Shown here one piece after another: positions 38,645 to 46,923 of a stretch of 64,000 nucleotides of DNA (the stretch's first letter is position 1; each line of letters begins with the position of its first letter). The translations under genes were made by a program, and so were the position numbers. A model generated the notes under the pieces. The model searched no databases. It had not been told where the DNA came from and saw only the letters and a program-made list of their open reading frames with translations. The DNA is taken from NCBI RefSeq assembly GCF_000763885.1, contig NZ_JRKO01000028.1, forward strand, positions 1-64,000, in the 5' to 3' direction. The DNA is from Paracoccus versutus. GTDB lineage: Bacteria; Pseudomonadota; Alphaproteobacteria; Rhodobacterales; Rhodobacteraceae.

Positions 38645-39460
38645 TCAGCTTCCGGCAATGCGCCGGGGATGGGTGTAAAGATCGAAGCTCGCGCCCCTGG
38701 CGCGGGCGATCAGGGTGATGCCGGCGCGCTCGGCCCATTCCAGCGCCAGGGCCGTCGGCGCGCTGGCGCCGATCAGGATCGGCGCGCCGATGCGGGCGGC
38801 CTTCTGCACCAGGTCGACCGACAGGCGCGAGGACATGACGATGGCGCCCTGCCCGGCCGCCAGTCCGGCAAGCGCCAGCGCGCCCGCCAGCTTGTCCAGC
38901 GCATTGTGCCGCCCGACATCCTCGCGCGTCAGCCCGCGGGCGCCGTCCCAGAAGGCGGCGCCGTGGATGGCGGGGGTCCGGTGCCGCAAGACCTGGCCCT
39001 GGGTCAGCGCGGCCATGGCGCGGGCCACGTCCGCGGGCGGCATGGACCAGTCCGAGGCGACCGGCACGATCCGGGGCAGCGCCGCCTCGATGCTGTCGAC
39101 GCCGCACAGCCCGCAGCCCACCGGGCCGATCATGCTGCGCCGCCGCTCGGCCAGCCGGGCGGCCAGGCCGGGGCGCAGCCAGAGCCGCGCCTCGCGCGCG
39201 GGAAAGCCGCCGGCGGAAACCTCGGCCTCCTCGAAGCCCTCGACATCCTCTGGCGCGGCGACCAGCCCCTCGGTCAGGGCGAAGCCCAGGGCAAAGTCGC
39301 GCAGGTCATGCGGCGTCGCCATCAGCACCGCCTGGCTCATGCCGTCGATGACGATGGCCACCGGGCATTCCTGCGGCGCCGGGGGCGGCTCGATGGGCCG
39401 CCAGCCGCCGCCCTGGCCTTCGCCGTCCCAGCGCAGCACGCCGGCCTTCACGTCCCGCAT
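38645..39460 (-). CDS. fdhD: formate dehydrogenase sulfurtransferase FdhD
   Basis: 271-residue sulfur carrier that passes sulfur from a cysteine desulfurase to the molybdenum bis-guanine dinucleotide cofactor; without it the formate dehydrogenase is inactive. The CGLCG loop with Cys116 and Cys119 matches the transfer cysteines of E. coli FdhD. LTREDVGRHNALDKLAG near 170 is the cofactor-binding block. Four bases separate it from the fdsA stop. Confidence 0.92.
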   Translation of the reverse strand: MRDVKAGVLRWDGEGQGGGWRPIEPPPAPQECPVAIVIDGMSQAVLMATPHDLRDFALGFALTEGLVAAPEDVEGFEEAEVSAGGFPAREARLWLRPGLAARLAERRRSMIGPVGCGLCGVDSIEAALPRIVPVASDWSMPPADVARAMAALTQGQVLRHRTPAIHGAAFWDGARGLTREDVGRHNALDKLAGALALAGLAAGQGAIVMSSRLSVDLVQKAARIGAPILIGASAPTALALEWAERAGITLIARARGASFDLYTHPRRIAGS

Positions 39461-39464
39461 GCCG

Positions 39465-42344
39465 TCACTCGGCGGCGGTGGGCAGGATGCGGCGGGCGAG
39501 GTCGGAATGATGGCGATACTCCTCTTGCCATTCCGAGGGGCCGTTCGAGGGGCTGACCTGCACGGCCGTCACCTTGAACTCGGGGCAGTTGGTGGCCCAG
39601 TCGGAATTGTCCGTCGTCACCACATTGGCCTGAGTCGTCGGGTGATGGAAGGTCGTATAGACCACGCCCGGCGCCACCCGCTCGGTGATATGCGCGCGCA
39701 GCGTCGTGTCGCCCGAACGCGAGGCCACGCGCACCCAGTCGCCTTCGCGGATGCCGCGGTTTTCGGCGTCCGAGGGATGGATCTCCAGGATGTCCTCGGG
39801 GTGCCAGACCACGTTCTCGGTCCGCCGGGTCTGGGCGCCGACGTTGTATTGCGACAGGATCCGCCCGGTGGTCAACAACAGCGGGAAGCGCGCCCCGGTG
39901 CGTTCCTCGGTCGCCACATATTCGGTATGGACGAACTTGCCCCGGCCGCGCACGAAGCCGTCGATATGCATGACCGGCGTGCCCAGCGGCGCCTTGTCGT
40001 TGCAGGGCCATTGCACCGAGCCCTCGCGCTCCAGGAGGTCGTAGCTGACGCCGGCGAAGCTGGGGGTGGTCAGCGCGATCTCGGCCATGATCTCGCGCGG
40101 GTGCGTATAGGACCAGGCGGCGCCCATGCGGTTGGCCAGCATCTGGGTGACTTCCCAGTCCTCGTAGCCGTTCTTGGGCGTCATGGCGCGGCGGACCATG
40201 TTGATGCGGCGTTCCGCATTGGTGAAGGTGCCGTTCTTTTCCAGGAAGCTCGAGCCCGGCAGGAAGACATGCGCGTAGTTCGAGGTCTCGTTCAGGAACA
40301 GATCCTGCACGACGACGATGTCCATCGCCGCCAGCGCCGCGGTGACGTGCCGGGTGTCGGGGTCGGATTGCACGATGTCCTCGCCCTGGCAGTAGAGCCC
40401 GCGGAACCGGCCGGCCAGCGCCTCGTCGAACATGTTGGGGATGCGCAGGCCCGGTTCGGGCGACAGCTCGACGCCCCAGGCGCGTTCATAGATCGCCCGC
40501 GTCTCGGGGTCCGAGACATGGCGATAGCCCGGATATTCATGCGGGAAGCTGCCCATGTCGCAGGAACCCTGCACGTTGTTCTGGCCGCGCAGCGGGTTCA
40601 CGCCGGTGCCGGGCTTGCCGATATTGCCGGTCAGCATCGCCAGGTTGGCGATGGCCATGACGGTGGTCGAGCCTTGCGAATGCTCGGTCACGCCCAGGCC
40701 GTAATAGATGCTGGCGCGGGGCGCGGCGGCATAGGCGCGGGCGGCCTTGCGGATCAGCTCGGCCGGGACGCGGGCCAGCGTCTCGACCGCCTCGGGCGCA
40801 TGGCGCGGATCCAGCAGGAATTCGGCATAGGCCAGGAACTCGTCCCAGTCGCAGCGCTCGCGGATGAAGGCCTCGTCATAAAGCTTTTCGGCCACGATCA
40901 CATGCGCCATGGCGGTCAGCATGGCGACATTGGTGCCGGGGCGCAGCGGCAGGTGCAGCCCCTCGCCCATATGCGGGGTCTTGAGCAGGTCGATCTGGCG
41001 CGGGTCCAGCACGATCAGCCCCGCCCCCTCGCGCAGCCGCTTGCGCAGCCGGCTGGCAAAGACCGGGTGCCCATCGGTCGGGTTGGCGCCGATGACCAGC
41101 GCCAGGTCGGTCTCATCGACCGAATCGAAGTCATGCGTGCCGGCCGAGGTGCCGAAGGTGGTCTTCAGCCCGTAGCCAGTGGGCGAATGGCAGACGCGGG
41201 CGCAGGTGTCGGTGTTGTTGTTGTGAAACACCGCACGCGCCAGCTTCTGCACCAGATAGGTTTCCTCGTTGGTGCAGCGCGACGAGGTGATGACGCCGAT
41301 GGAATCGCGCCCGAAATCCGCCTGCGCCTGCCGCAGCCGGGTGGCGGCGAAATCCAGCGCCTCGTCCCAGCTGACCACGCGCCAGGGATCGGTGATCCGT
41401 TCGCGCACCATGGGCTGGGTCTGGCGTTCGCGATGCGTGGCATAGCCCCAGGCAAAGCGGCCCTTGACGCAGCTGTGGCCATGGTTGGCCTTGCCGTCCT
41501 TGCTGGGCACCATGCGCACCACTTCCTCGCCGCGCATATGCGCGTCAAAGGAACAGCCGACGCCGCAATAGGCGCAGGTCGTCTTGACGATATGCTCGGG
41601 GGTGCCGATCTGGATCACACTGTTCTCGATCAGCGTCGCGGTCGGGCAGACCTGCACGCAGGCGCCGCAGCTGACGCAATCCGACGACAGGAAACTGTCC
41701 GAGGCCATGCCGGCGGAAACTCGGCTGTCGAAGCCCCGCCCCTCGATGGTCAGCGCGAAGGTGCCCTGCACCTCCTCGCAGGCGCGCACGCAGCGCGAGC
41801 AGACGATGCATTTCGCCGGATCGAAGGTGAAATAGGGGTTCGACTGGTCCTTGGGCCGGTATTCCGGGTTCGGCCCCTCGGCGTCGCGGCGGGTAAAATG
41901 GTTCTTGCCCGGCTCATAGCGCACCTCGCGCAGGCCGACGGCGCCGGCCATGTCCTGAAGCTCGCAATCGCCATTGGCGGCGCAGGTCAGGCAGTCCAGC
42001 GGATGGTCGCTGATGTAAAGCTCCATCACCCCCTTGCGGACCTGGGCGACCTCGTCGGTCTGGGTATGGACCACCATGCCCTCGGCCACCGGAGTCGTGC
42101 AGGATGCCGGCAGGCCCCGCATCCCCTCGATCTGCACCACGCAAAGCCGGCAGGAGCCGAAGGCGGCAAGATGGTCGGTGGCGCAAAGCTTGGGCACCGA
42201 GATCCCCGCCACGGCGGCCGCGCGCATGACGCTGGTTCCGGCGGGAACGCTGACCGGGATACCATCCACCAGCAGGTTCACGGTAACGTCGGAGTTAACC
42301 GCGGGGGTGCCCATGTCGCGGTCGGGAATGATGAAATCCTTCAT
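39465..42344 (-). CDS. fdsA: NAD-dependent formate dehydrogenase alpha subunit (Mo, Fe-S)
   Basis: 959-residue catalytic subunit that oxidises formate to CO2 at a bis-MGD molybdenum centre. N-terminal [2Fe-2S] cysteines C54, C65, C68 and C82; a His-Cys3 cluster (H114, C118, C121, C127); two ferredoxin clusters (CIVCSRCVRAC at 179-189 and CVSCGACVQVC at 223-233); a further [4Fe-4S] at C257-C264 with C292; and the Mo ligand Cys385 followed by His386 (VCHSPT). This matches R. capsulatus FdsA. It lacks a twin-arginine signal, so the enzyme is cytoplasmic. The start overlaps the fdsB stop (ATGA). Confidence 0.95.
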   Translation of the reverse strand: MKDFIIPDRDMGTPAVNSDVTVNLLVDGIPVSVPAGTSVMRAAAVAGISVPKLCATDHLAAFGSCRLCVVQIEGMRGLPASCTTPVAEGMVVHTQTDEVAQVRKGVMELYISDHPLDCLTCAANGDCELQDMAGAVGLREVRYEPGKNHFTRRDAEGPNPEYRPKDQSNPYFTFDPAKCIVCSRCVRACEEVQGTFALTIEGRGFDSRVSAGMASDSFLSSDCVSCGACVQVCPTATLIENSVIQIGTPEHIVKTTCAYCGVGCSFDAHMRGEEVVRMVPSKDGKANHGHSCVKGRFAWGYATHRERQTQPMVRERITDPWRVVSWDEALDFAATRLRQAQADFGRDSIGVITSSRCTNEETYLVQKLARAVFHNNNTDTCARVCHSPTGYGLKTTFGTSAGTHDFDSVDETDLALVIGANPTDGHPVFASRLRKRLREGAGLIVLDPRQIDLLKTPHMGEGLHLPLRPGTNVAMLTAMAHVIVAEKLYDEAFIRERCDWDEFLAYAEFLLDPRHAPEAVETLARVPAELIRKAARAYAAAPRASIYYGLGVTEHSQGSTTVMAIANLAMLTGNIGKPGTGVNPLRGQNNVQGSCDMGSFPHEYPGYRHVSDPETRAIYERAWGVELSPEPGLRIPNMFDEALAGRFRGLYCQGEDIVQSDPDTRHVTAALAAMDIVVVQDLFLNETSNYAHVFLPGSSFLEKNGTFTNAERRINMVRRAMTPKNGYEDWEVTQMLANRMGAAWSYTHPREIMAEIALTTPSFAGVSYDLLEREGSVQWPCNDKAPLGTPVMHIDGFVRGRGKFVHTEYVATEERTGARFPLLLTTGRILSQYNVGAQTRRTENVVWHPEDILEIHPSDAENRGIREGDWVRVASRSGDTTLRAHITERVAPGVVYTTFHHPTTQANVVTTDNSDWATNCPEFKVTAVQVSPSNGPSEWQEEYRHHSDLARRILPTAAE

Positions 42345-43882
42345 TCGGCGGCCTCCCGGCTCCTGATTGTGGGGCGGGGCTCGCGGCGCCCGCTGAAATC
42401 CTCGGGGAAATGGGTCAGCGCCGACATGACCGGGAAGGGCGCAAAGCCCCCCAGCGCGCAAAGCGAGCCCCATTTCATCGTGTTGCAAAGATCGGTGAGG
42501 ATCGGGATCCCCGTCTCGTCGCCCTGGGCGATGCGGTCGATGGTCTCGACGCCCCGGATCGAGCCGATGCGGCAGGGCGTGCATTTGCCGCAGCTTTCCA
42601 CGGCGCAGAACTCCATGGCAAAGCGCGCCAGCTTCAGCATGTCGGCCGTGTCGTCGAAGACGGTGATGCCGGCATGGCCCAGCAGGCCCTCTTTCGTCGC
42701 CAGTTCCTCGTAGCCGAAGGGCACGTCGAAATCCCAATGCGGGATATAGGAGCCCAAGGGCCCGCCCACCTGCGCCGCCTTGACCGGCCGGCCCGAGGCG
42801 GTGCCGCCGCCGATCTCCTCGATGATCTGGCGCAGGCTCATGCCAAAGGCGGCCTCGAACAGCCCGCCGTATTTCACGTTCCCGGCGATCTGGATCGGGA
42901 TGGTGCCCTTGGACCGCCCGATGCCCAGCTTCGCGTATTCCGCCCCGCCATGGGTCAGGATCCAGGGCACCGAGGCCAGCGAGATCACGTTGTTGACCAC
43001 CGTCGGCCGGCCCAGGAAGCCCTCCAGCGCCGGGATCGGCGGCTTGGCCCGCACCACGCCGCGCTTGCCCTCCAGGCTGTTGAGCAGGCTGGTTTCCTCG
43101 CCGCAGACATAGGCGCCGGCGCCGACCCGCACCTCCATGTCATAGGCATGGCCCGAGCCCAGCACCGACTGGCCCAGGATGCCGGCCTGCCGCGCCTTGC
43201 CGATAGCGGCCTCCATCAGCCGGATCGCGTCGGGATATTCGCTGCGGATATAGACATAGCCCTGCACCGCGCCCACGGCGATGCCGGCGATCGCCATGCC
43301 CTCGATCAGGACCAGCGGATCGCCCTCCATCAGCATGCGGTCGGCGAAGCTGCCCGAATCGCCCTCGTCGGCATTGCAGACGATGTATTTCCGCGCCGCC
43401 TTGGCGCCGGCCACGGTCTTCCACTTGATCCCGGTCGGGAAACCGGCGCCGCCCCGGCCGCGCAACCCGGATTCGGTGACTTCCGCGACGATCCGCTCCG
43501 GCCCGATGCCGATGGCCCGGCGCAGGCCGGCCAAGCCGCCATGCGCCTCGTATTCCTCGACCGACAGCGGGTCGATCACGCCGACGCGGGCAAAGGTCAG
43601 CCGGGTCTGCGCCTTCATCCAGGGCAGATCCTCGACCGGGCCCAGCGCCAGCGGATGATCGCCGCCGGTGCGGATTGCCTCGGCGACCGAGGCCGCGTCC
43701 TCGGGCCCGACGGGCCCATAGCCATGGCGCACGCCCTCGCGCTCGACCTCGACCAGGGGCTCCAGCCAGATCATCCCGCGCGTGCCGTTGCGGGTGACGG
43801 TGAACTCGCGCCCCAGCGCCTCGGCCACCTCGTCGGCGCCCAGCGCCCGCGCGGCGGCATCCAGGGGAACCCAGACCCTCAT
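42341..43882 (-). CDS. fdsB: formate dehydrogenase beta subunit (FMN, NAD-binding)
   Basis: 513 residues. An N-terminal thioredoxin-like domain (about 1-90) is followed by a NuoF-like domain with the FMN/NAD loop GLRGRGGAGFPTGIKW near 149-164, CNADEGDSGSFADRMLMEGDP in two short blocks, an SLBB fold and the [4Fe-4S] motif ESCGKCTPCRIGS near 446-458. It passes electrons from the alpha subunit to NAD. It overlaps fdsG by four bases and fdsA by four bases. Confidence 0.94.
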   Translation of the reverse strand: MRVWVPLDAAARALGADEVAEALGREFTVTRNGTRGMIWLEPLVEVEREGVRHGYGPVGPEDAASVAEAIRTGGDHPLALGPVEDLPWMKAQTRLTFARVGVIDPLSVEEYEAHGGLAGLRRAIGIGPERIVAEVTESGLRGRGGAGFPTGIKWKTVAGAKAARKYIVCNADEGDSGSFADRMLMEGDPLVLIEGMAIAGIAVGAVQGYVYIRSEYPDAIRLMEAAIGKARQAGILGQSVLGSGHAYDMEVRVGAGAYVCGEETSLLNSLEGKRGVVRAKPPIPALEGFLGRPTVVNNVISLASVPWILTHGGAEYAKLGIGRSKGTIPIQIAGNVKYGGLFEAAFGMSLRQIIEEIGGGTASGRPVKAAQVGGPLGSYIPHWDFDVPFGYEELATKEGLLGHAGITVFDDTADMLKLARFAMEFCAVESCGKCTPCRIGSIRGVETIDRIAQGDETGIPILTDLCNTMKWGSLCALGGFAPFPVMSALTHFPEDFSGRREPRPTIRSREAAE

Positions 43883-44370
43883 GCGCCCGCCCCCATGCCC
43901 GCTTCAGCCACCAGTTTCCGCACCTTGGCCAGGTTCGCCCGGCCAACCAGCCTGTCGCCCATCTGGGCCGAGGGCGCACAGGCGCAAAGCCCCAGGCAGA
44001 ACACCGGCTCCAGCGTCAGCCGCCCGTCCGGCGTGGTCTGGTGCCAGTCGATCCCCAGCGCCTGGCGCACCTCATCGGCCAACGCCTCGGCGCCCATCGA
44101 CTGGCAGGCCTCGGCCCGGCACAGCCGCAACACATGCCGGCCATGCGGATGGTCGCGGAAATCGTGATAGAAGCTGACAACGCCATGAACCTCGGCGCGG
44201 GTCATGCCCAGGGCCTCGGCCAGCACCGGCTGCGCCTCCTCGGGAACATGGCCCCATTCGGCCTGGATGTCGTGCAGGATGGGCAAAAGCGGCCCCTCGC
44301 GGCCCTTGTGGGCGGCGATGATTTCGTCAAGGCGCAAAAGGAAATCAGCGTCGATCGCTGGTGAAGTCAT
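43879..44370 (-). CDS. fdsG: formate dehydrogenase gamma subunit ([2Fe-2S])
   Basis: 163-residue NuoE-like protein. The four [2Fe-2S] ligands are CRAEAC (Cys pair in the thioredoxin-like domain, near 107-112) and CLGLC (near 147-151). The N-terminal helical part has the AEWGHVPEEAQPVLAEALGM block of the family. First gene of the fds operon, 76 bases after the LysR gene on the same strand, with a probable operator in between. Confidence 0.92.
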   Translation of the reverse strand: MTSPAIDADFLLRLDEIIAAHKGREGPLLPILHDIQAEWGHVPEEAQPVLAEALGMTRAEVHGVVSFYHDFRDHPHGRHVLRLCRAEACQSMGAEALADEVRQALGIDWHQTTPDGRLTLEPVFCLGLCACAPSAQMGDRLVGRANLAKVRKLVAEAGMGAGA

Positions 44371-44414
44371 GGCTGGGTCGGTCCGGGCTCAATTGTTTTA
44401 CCCAGACTAGAGCC

Positions 44415-44452
44415 CCACGATAGACAGAACAATCGTGATATATCGTCTATTG
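44415..44452. promoter_or_regulatory. LysR-type dyad in front of fdsG
   Basis: ATAGAC (44420-44425) and GTCTAT (44445-44450) form inverted arms flanked by CGAT and ATCG words, with AATCGTGATATAT between. The dyad lies 45-80 bases upstream of the fdsG start and overlaps the last codons of the LysR gene. A/T content is high for this genome, as expected for a LysR site and promoter. Confidence 0.6.
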
Positions 44453-45319
44453 ATTGAAGGTATCAATCGACGAGACGATGCGGATCAGCGCCTCGACCAG
44501 CGGCGGATGCGGCTCGCGCCGGGCGACGACCAGCCCGACCATATGCCCGTTCCCGGTCAGGTCGCGCGCCCGCACCCCCTCGGGCAGCGGCAGCCCGCGC
44601 GCCAGGGCCCGCGGCAGGATGGCGGCCCAGTCGCCGGTCGCCACATGCGACAGGATCGCCAACATCGAGGTCGATTCGACCCGCGGCAGCGCATCCGCCC
44701 CGGCCTCGACCAGGTGCCGGGTGACGATGCGGCGGTTCTGCATGTCCGGGGTCAGCAGGCATAGCGGCCGGGTGGCGGTCTCGGCCCAGTCCGCCGGCCC
44801 CGCCAGCTCGCCGCGGTCGATCAGGCAATAGGTCTCGCGATACAGCGGCAGGCTCTGCACCCGGCCCAGCGGCTCGCTGTCCAGGTAGGTGACGCCGGCA
44901 TCCAGCTCCAGCGCCTCGATCTGGTCGCGGATCTCGTCCGAGCTGCGCGACAGGATCGAGACCCCGGCATTGGGATGGCGGCGCAGGAAAGGCCCGGTCA
45001 GCTCGGCGATTCGCGGCATTGCGGTCGGGATGACGCCGATGCGCAGCCGCCCGGAAACGCCCTTGCGGCTCGCCTGCATCTCGGCCTGCATGGCGCGGGC
45101 ATCGGCGACGATGCGCCGCGCCCAGCCCAGCACGCGCTCGCCCTCGGGCGTCAGCCCCTGGAAACGCGAACCGCGCCGGACCAGCTGCACGCCCAGCTGC
45201 TCTTCCAGCGCCCGGATGGCCGATGACAGGGTGGGCTGGGTGATGCCCAGCGATTCGGCGGCGCGGCCGAAATGCTTCTCGCGCGCCAGGGCCATGAACA
45301 TGGACAGCTTGTCGATCAC
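44447..45319 (-). CDS. LysR-family regulator of formate dehydrogenase, GTG start
   Basis: 290 residues. The HTH (MFMALAREKHFGRAAESLGI, TQPTLSSAIRALEEQLGVQL) and effector domain are complete. No ATG fits the usual N-terminus. GTG at 45319 gives VIDKLSMFMAL, matching the typical LysR opening, and a G-rich run precedes it. It lies immediately upstream of fdsG on the same strand and resembles FdsR-type regulators placed next to fds operons, so it probably controls the operon through the dyad at 44415-44452. Confidence 0.87.
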   Translation of the reverse strand: MIDKLSMFMALAREKHFGRAAESLGITQPTLSSAIRALEEQLGVQLVRRGSRFQGLTPEGERVLGWARRIVADARAMQAEMQASRKGVSGRLRIGVIPTAMPRIAELTGPFLRRHPNAGVSILSRSSDEIRDQIEALELDAGVTYLDSEPLGRVQSLPLYRETYCLIDRGELAGPADWAETATRPLCLLTPDMQNRRIVTRHLVEAGADALPRVESTSMLAILSHVATGDWAAILPRALARGLPLPEGVRARDLTGNGHMVGLVVARREPHPPLVEALIRIVSSIDTFNQ

Positions 45320-45341
45320 GAAGCCGCCCCCCCCCAAGCCC

Positions 45342-45388
45342 CTTCTTTCGTGTCCAAATATCCCGGGGTCCGGGGCAGAGCCCCGGCC
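45342..45388. repeat. single-arm copy of long-type repeat family, copy C
   Basis: CTTCTTTCGTGTCCAAATAT (45343-45362) is the same core as in copies A and B, but here only one arm is present, joined to a short GGGGC...CCCCG hairpin (45373-45385). It lies between purS and the LysR gene, both leftward. Confidence 0.8.
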
Positions 45389-45396
45389 CGAACGGA

Positions 45397-45636
45397 TCAG
45401 ACGATCTCGACCGCGTATTTCTCGATCACGGTATTGGCCAGCAGGCCCTCGCACATGCGCGCGACCTCGGCCTTCGCCGCCTCGGCATCGGATGCCGCCA
45501 GGTCCAGCTCGATCACCTTGCCCTGGCGCACGCCCGAGACGCCGGCAAAGCCCAGACCCCCCAGCGCGTGCCGGATCGCCTCGCCCTGGGGATCCAGAAC
45601 GCCATCCTTCAGCATGATGGTGACACGGGCTTTCAT
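45397..45636 (-). CDS. purS: phosphoribosylformylglycinamidine synthase subunit PurS
   Basis: 79 residues, single PurS fold. It bridges PurL and PurQ in the fourth step of purine synthesis. Pattern: MKARVTIMLKDGVLDPQGEA with the conserved 'K.GV.DPQG.A', then 'VSGVRQGKVIELDL'. It follows purC by 12 bases. The usual third partner purQ does not follow; the next gene is the LysR regulator of formate dehydrogenase. Confidence 0.93.
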   Translation of the reverse strand: MKARVTIMLKDGVLDPQGEAIRHALGGLGFAGVSGVRQGKVIELDLAASDAEAAKAEVARMCEGLLANTVIEKYAVEIV

Positions 45637-45648
45637 CGGCAGGGCCTC

Positions 45649-46413
45649 TCAGTTGATCAGGGTGGGTTTGGTCAGCGAGGTGGTGTTGGCGGGCATCAGG
45701 CCCAGCCGGCGCGCCACCTCGGTATAGGCATCGGTCAGGCTGCCCAGGTCGCGGCGGAACACGTCCTTGTCCAGCTTCTGCCCGGTCTTCACGTCCCAGA
45801 GCCGGCATGAATCCGGGCTGATCTCGTCGGCGACCACCAGGCGCATGAAATCGCCGTCCCAGATGCGGCCGACCTCGATCTTGAAGTCGATCAGCTTGAT
45901 GCCGACGCCGAAGAACACGCCCGACAGGAAATCGTTCACCCGCAGCGCCAGGCTCACGATGTCGTCCAGGTCCTGCTGCGAAGCCCAGCCGAAGGCGATG
46001 ATGTATTCCTCGGACACGAAGGGATCGCCCAGCTCGTCGTTCTTGAAGCTGTATTCGACGATGGGGCGCGGCAGCGGCGTGCCCTCCTCCATGCCCAGGC
46101 GCTTCGAGATCGAGCCTGCGGCGAAATTACGCACGATCACTTCCAGCGGGATGATCTCGACCTGGCGCACCAGCTGCTCGCGCATGTTGATGCGGCGGAT
46201 GAAGTGGTTCGGCACGCCGATATTGGTCAGCCCGGTCATGAAGAACTCGGACAGGCGGTTGTTCAGCACGCCCTTGCCCTCGACCGTGGCCTTCTTCTGG
46301 GCGTTGAAGGCGGTGGCGTCATCCTTGAAATACTGGATGAGCGTGCCGGGCTCGGTGCCCTCGTAGAGGATCTTGGCCTTGCCTTCGTAGATTTTCTTGC
46401 GCCTTGGTGCCAT
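45649..46413 (-). CDS. purC: SAICAR synthetase
   Basis: Phosphoribosylaminoimidazole-succinocarboxamide synthase, 254 residues, ATP-dependent addition of aspartate in purine synthesis. [20 protein letters not shown] at the N-terminus is the nucleotide-binding strand-turn, [20 protein letters not shown] and [10 protein letters not shown] are the family signatures, and [12 protein letters not shown] is the metal-binding block. The ATG at 46413 follows GGGAGAC, in place of the in-frame ATG at 46443. Confidence 0.93.
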   Translation of the reverse strand: MAPRRKKIYEGKAKILYEGTEPGTLIQYFKDDATAFNAQKKATVEGKGVLNNRLSEFFMTGLTNIGVPNHFIRRINMREQLVRQVEIIPLEVIVRNFAAGSISKRLGMEEGTPLPRPIVEYSFKNDELGDPFVSEEYIIAFGWASQQDLDDIVSLALRVNDFLSGVFFGVGIKLIDFKIEVGRIWDGDFMRLVVADEISPDSCRLWDVKTGQKLDKDVFRRDLGSLTDAYTEVARRLGLMPANTTSLTKPTLIN

Positions 46414-46560
46414 GCTGCGCGTCTCCCGTCCGCAAGGTGACAATCTTTATGCGGCTATAGGCCAGAAACGGGGTCATGGGCAATACGGGCTTGCGATGGC
46501 CCGCCCGCATGGGCATATCCTGCGCAATATCCACGGGATAATCCCAAGCCGGAGGCCGCC

Positions 46561-46875
46561 ATGACCACTTTTGACGACCGCGAGCGCGCGCATGAGGCGA
46601 AATTCGCCCATGATGCGGAACTGAACTTCAAGGCCGAGGCGCGGCGCAACCGCCTGCTGGGCGAATGGGCGGCCGGCCTTCTGGGCAAGACGGGCGACGA
46701 TGCCCGCGCCTATGCGCTGACCGTCGTCACCTCGGATTTCGACGAGCCGGGCGACGAGGACGTGTTCCGCAAGCTGGCGGCCGACCTGGCCGGCCAGGCC
46801 GACGAGGACACCATCCGCGCCAAGATGGCCGAGCTGCGCGTCACCGCGCGCGAACAGATCATCAACGAGCTTTGA
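46561..46875 (+). CDS. F1-ATPase inhibitor, zeta subunit (DUF1476)
   Basis: 104-residue DUF1476 protein. This family was identified as the zeta subunit of the F1F0-ATP synthase of Paracoccus denitrificans, which blocks ATP hydrolysis by inserting its N-terminal segment into F1. The sequence begins MTTFDDRERAHEAKFAHDAE, an acidic/basic amphipathic N-terminus followed by a four-helix domain, as in that family. The F0 operon of this organism is about 13 kb away in the same window. The gene stands alone, with a hairpin after it. Confidence 0.92.
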   Translation: MTTFDDRERAHEAKFAHDAELNFKAEARRNRLLGEWAAGLLGKTGDDARAYALTVVTSDFDEPGDEDVFRKLAADLAGQADEDTIRAKMAELRVTAREQIINEL

Positions 46876-46892
46876 GCTTTCGCAAGACGCCG

Positions 46893-46915
46893 ACGCCCCG
46901 GACATTCCGGGGCGT
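46893..46915 (+). terminator. hairpin after zeta subunit gene
   Basis: ACGCCCCGG (46893-46901), loop ACATT, CCGGGGCGT (46907-46915) forms a perfect 9-base stem 18 bases after the stop. Only a short T-run follows, so it may be a weak or shared terminator with the convergent MATE gene. Confidence 0.6.
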
Positions 46916-46923
46916 TCCGCATC

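Noticed and set aside
38715..42713. 1332-codon plus-strand frame opposite fdhD and fdsA
   Set aside because: Antisense to fdsA, whose Fe-S and Mo motifs are complete; the shadow has no recognisable domain.
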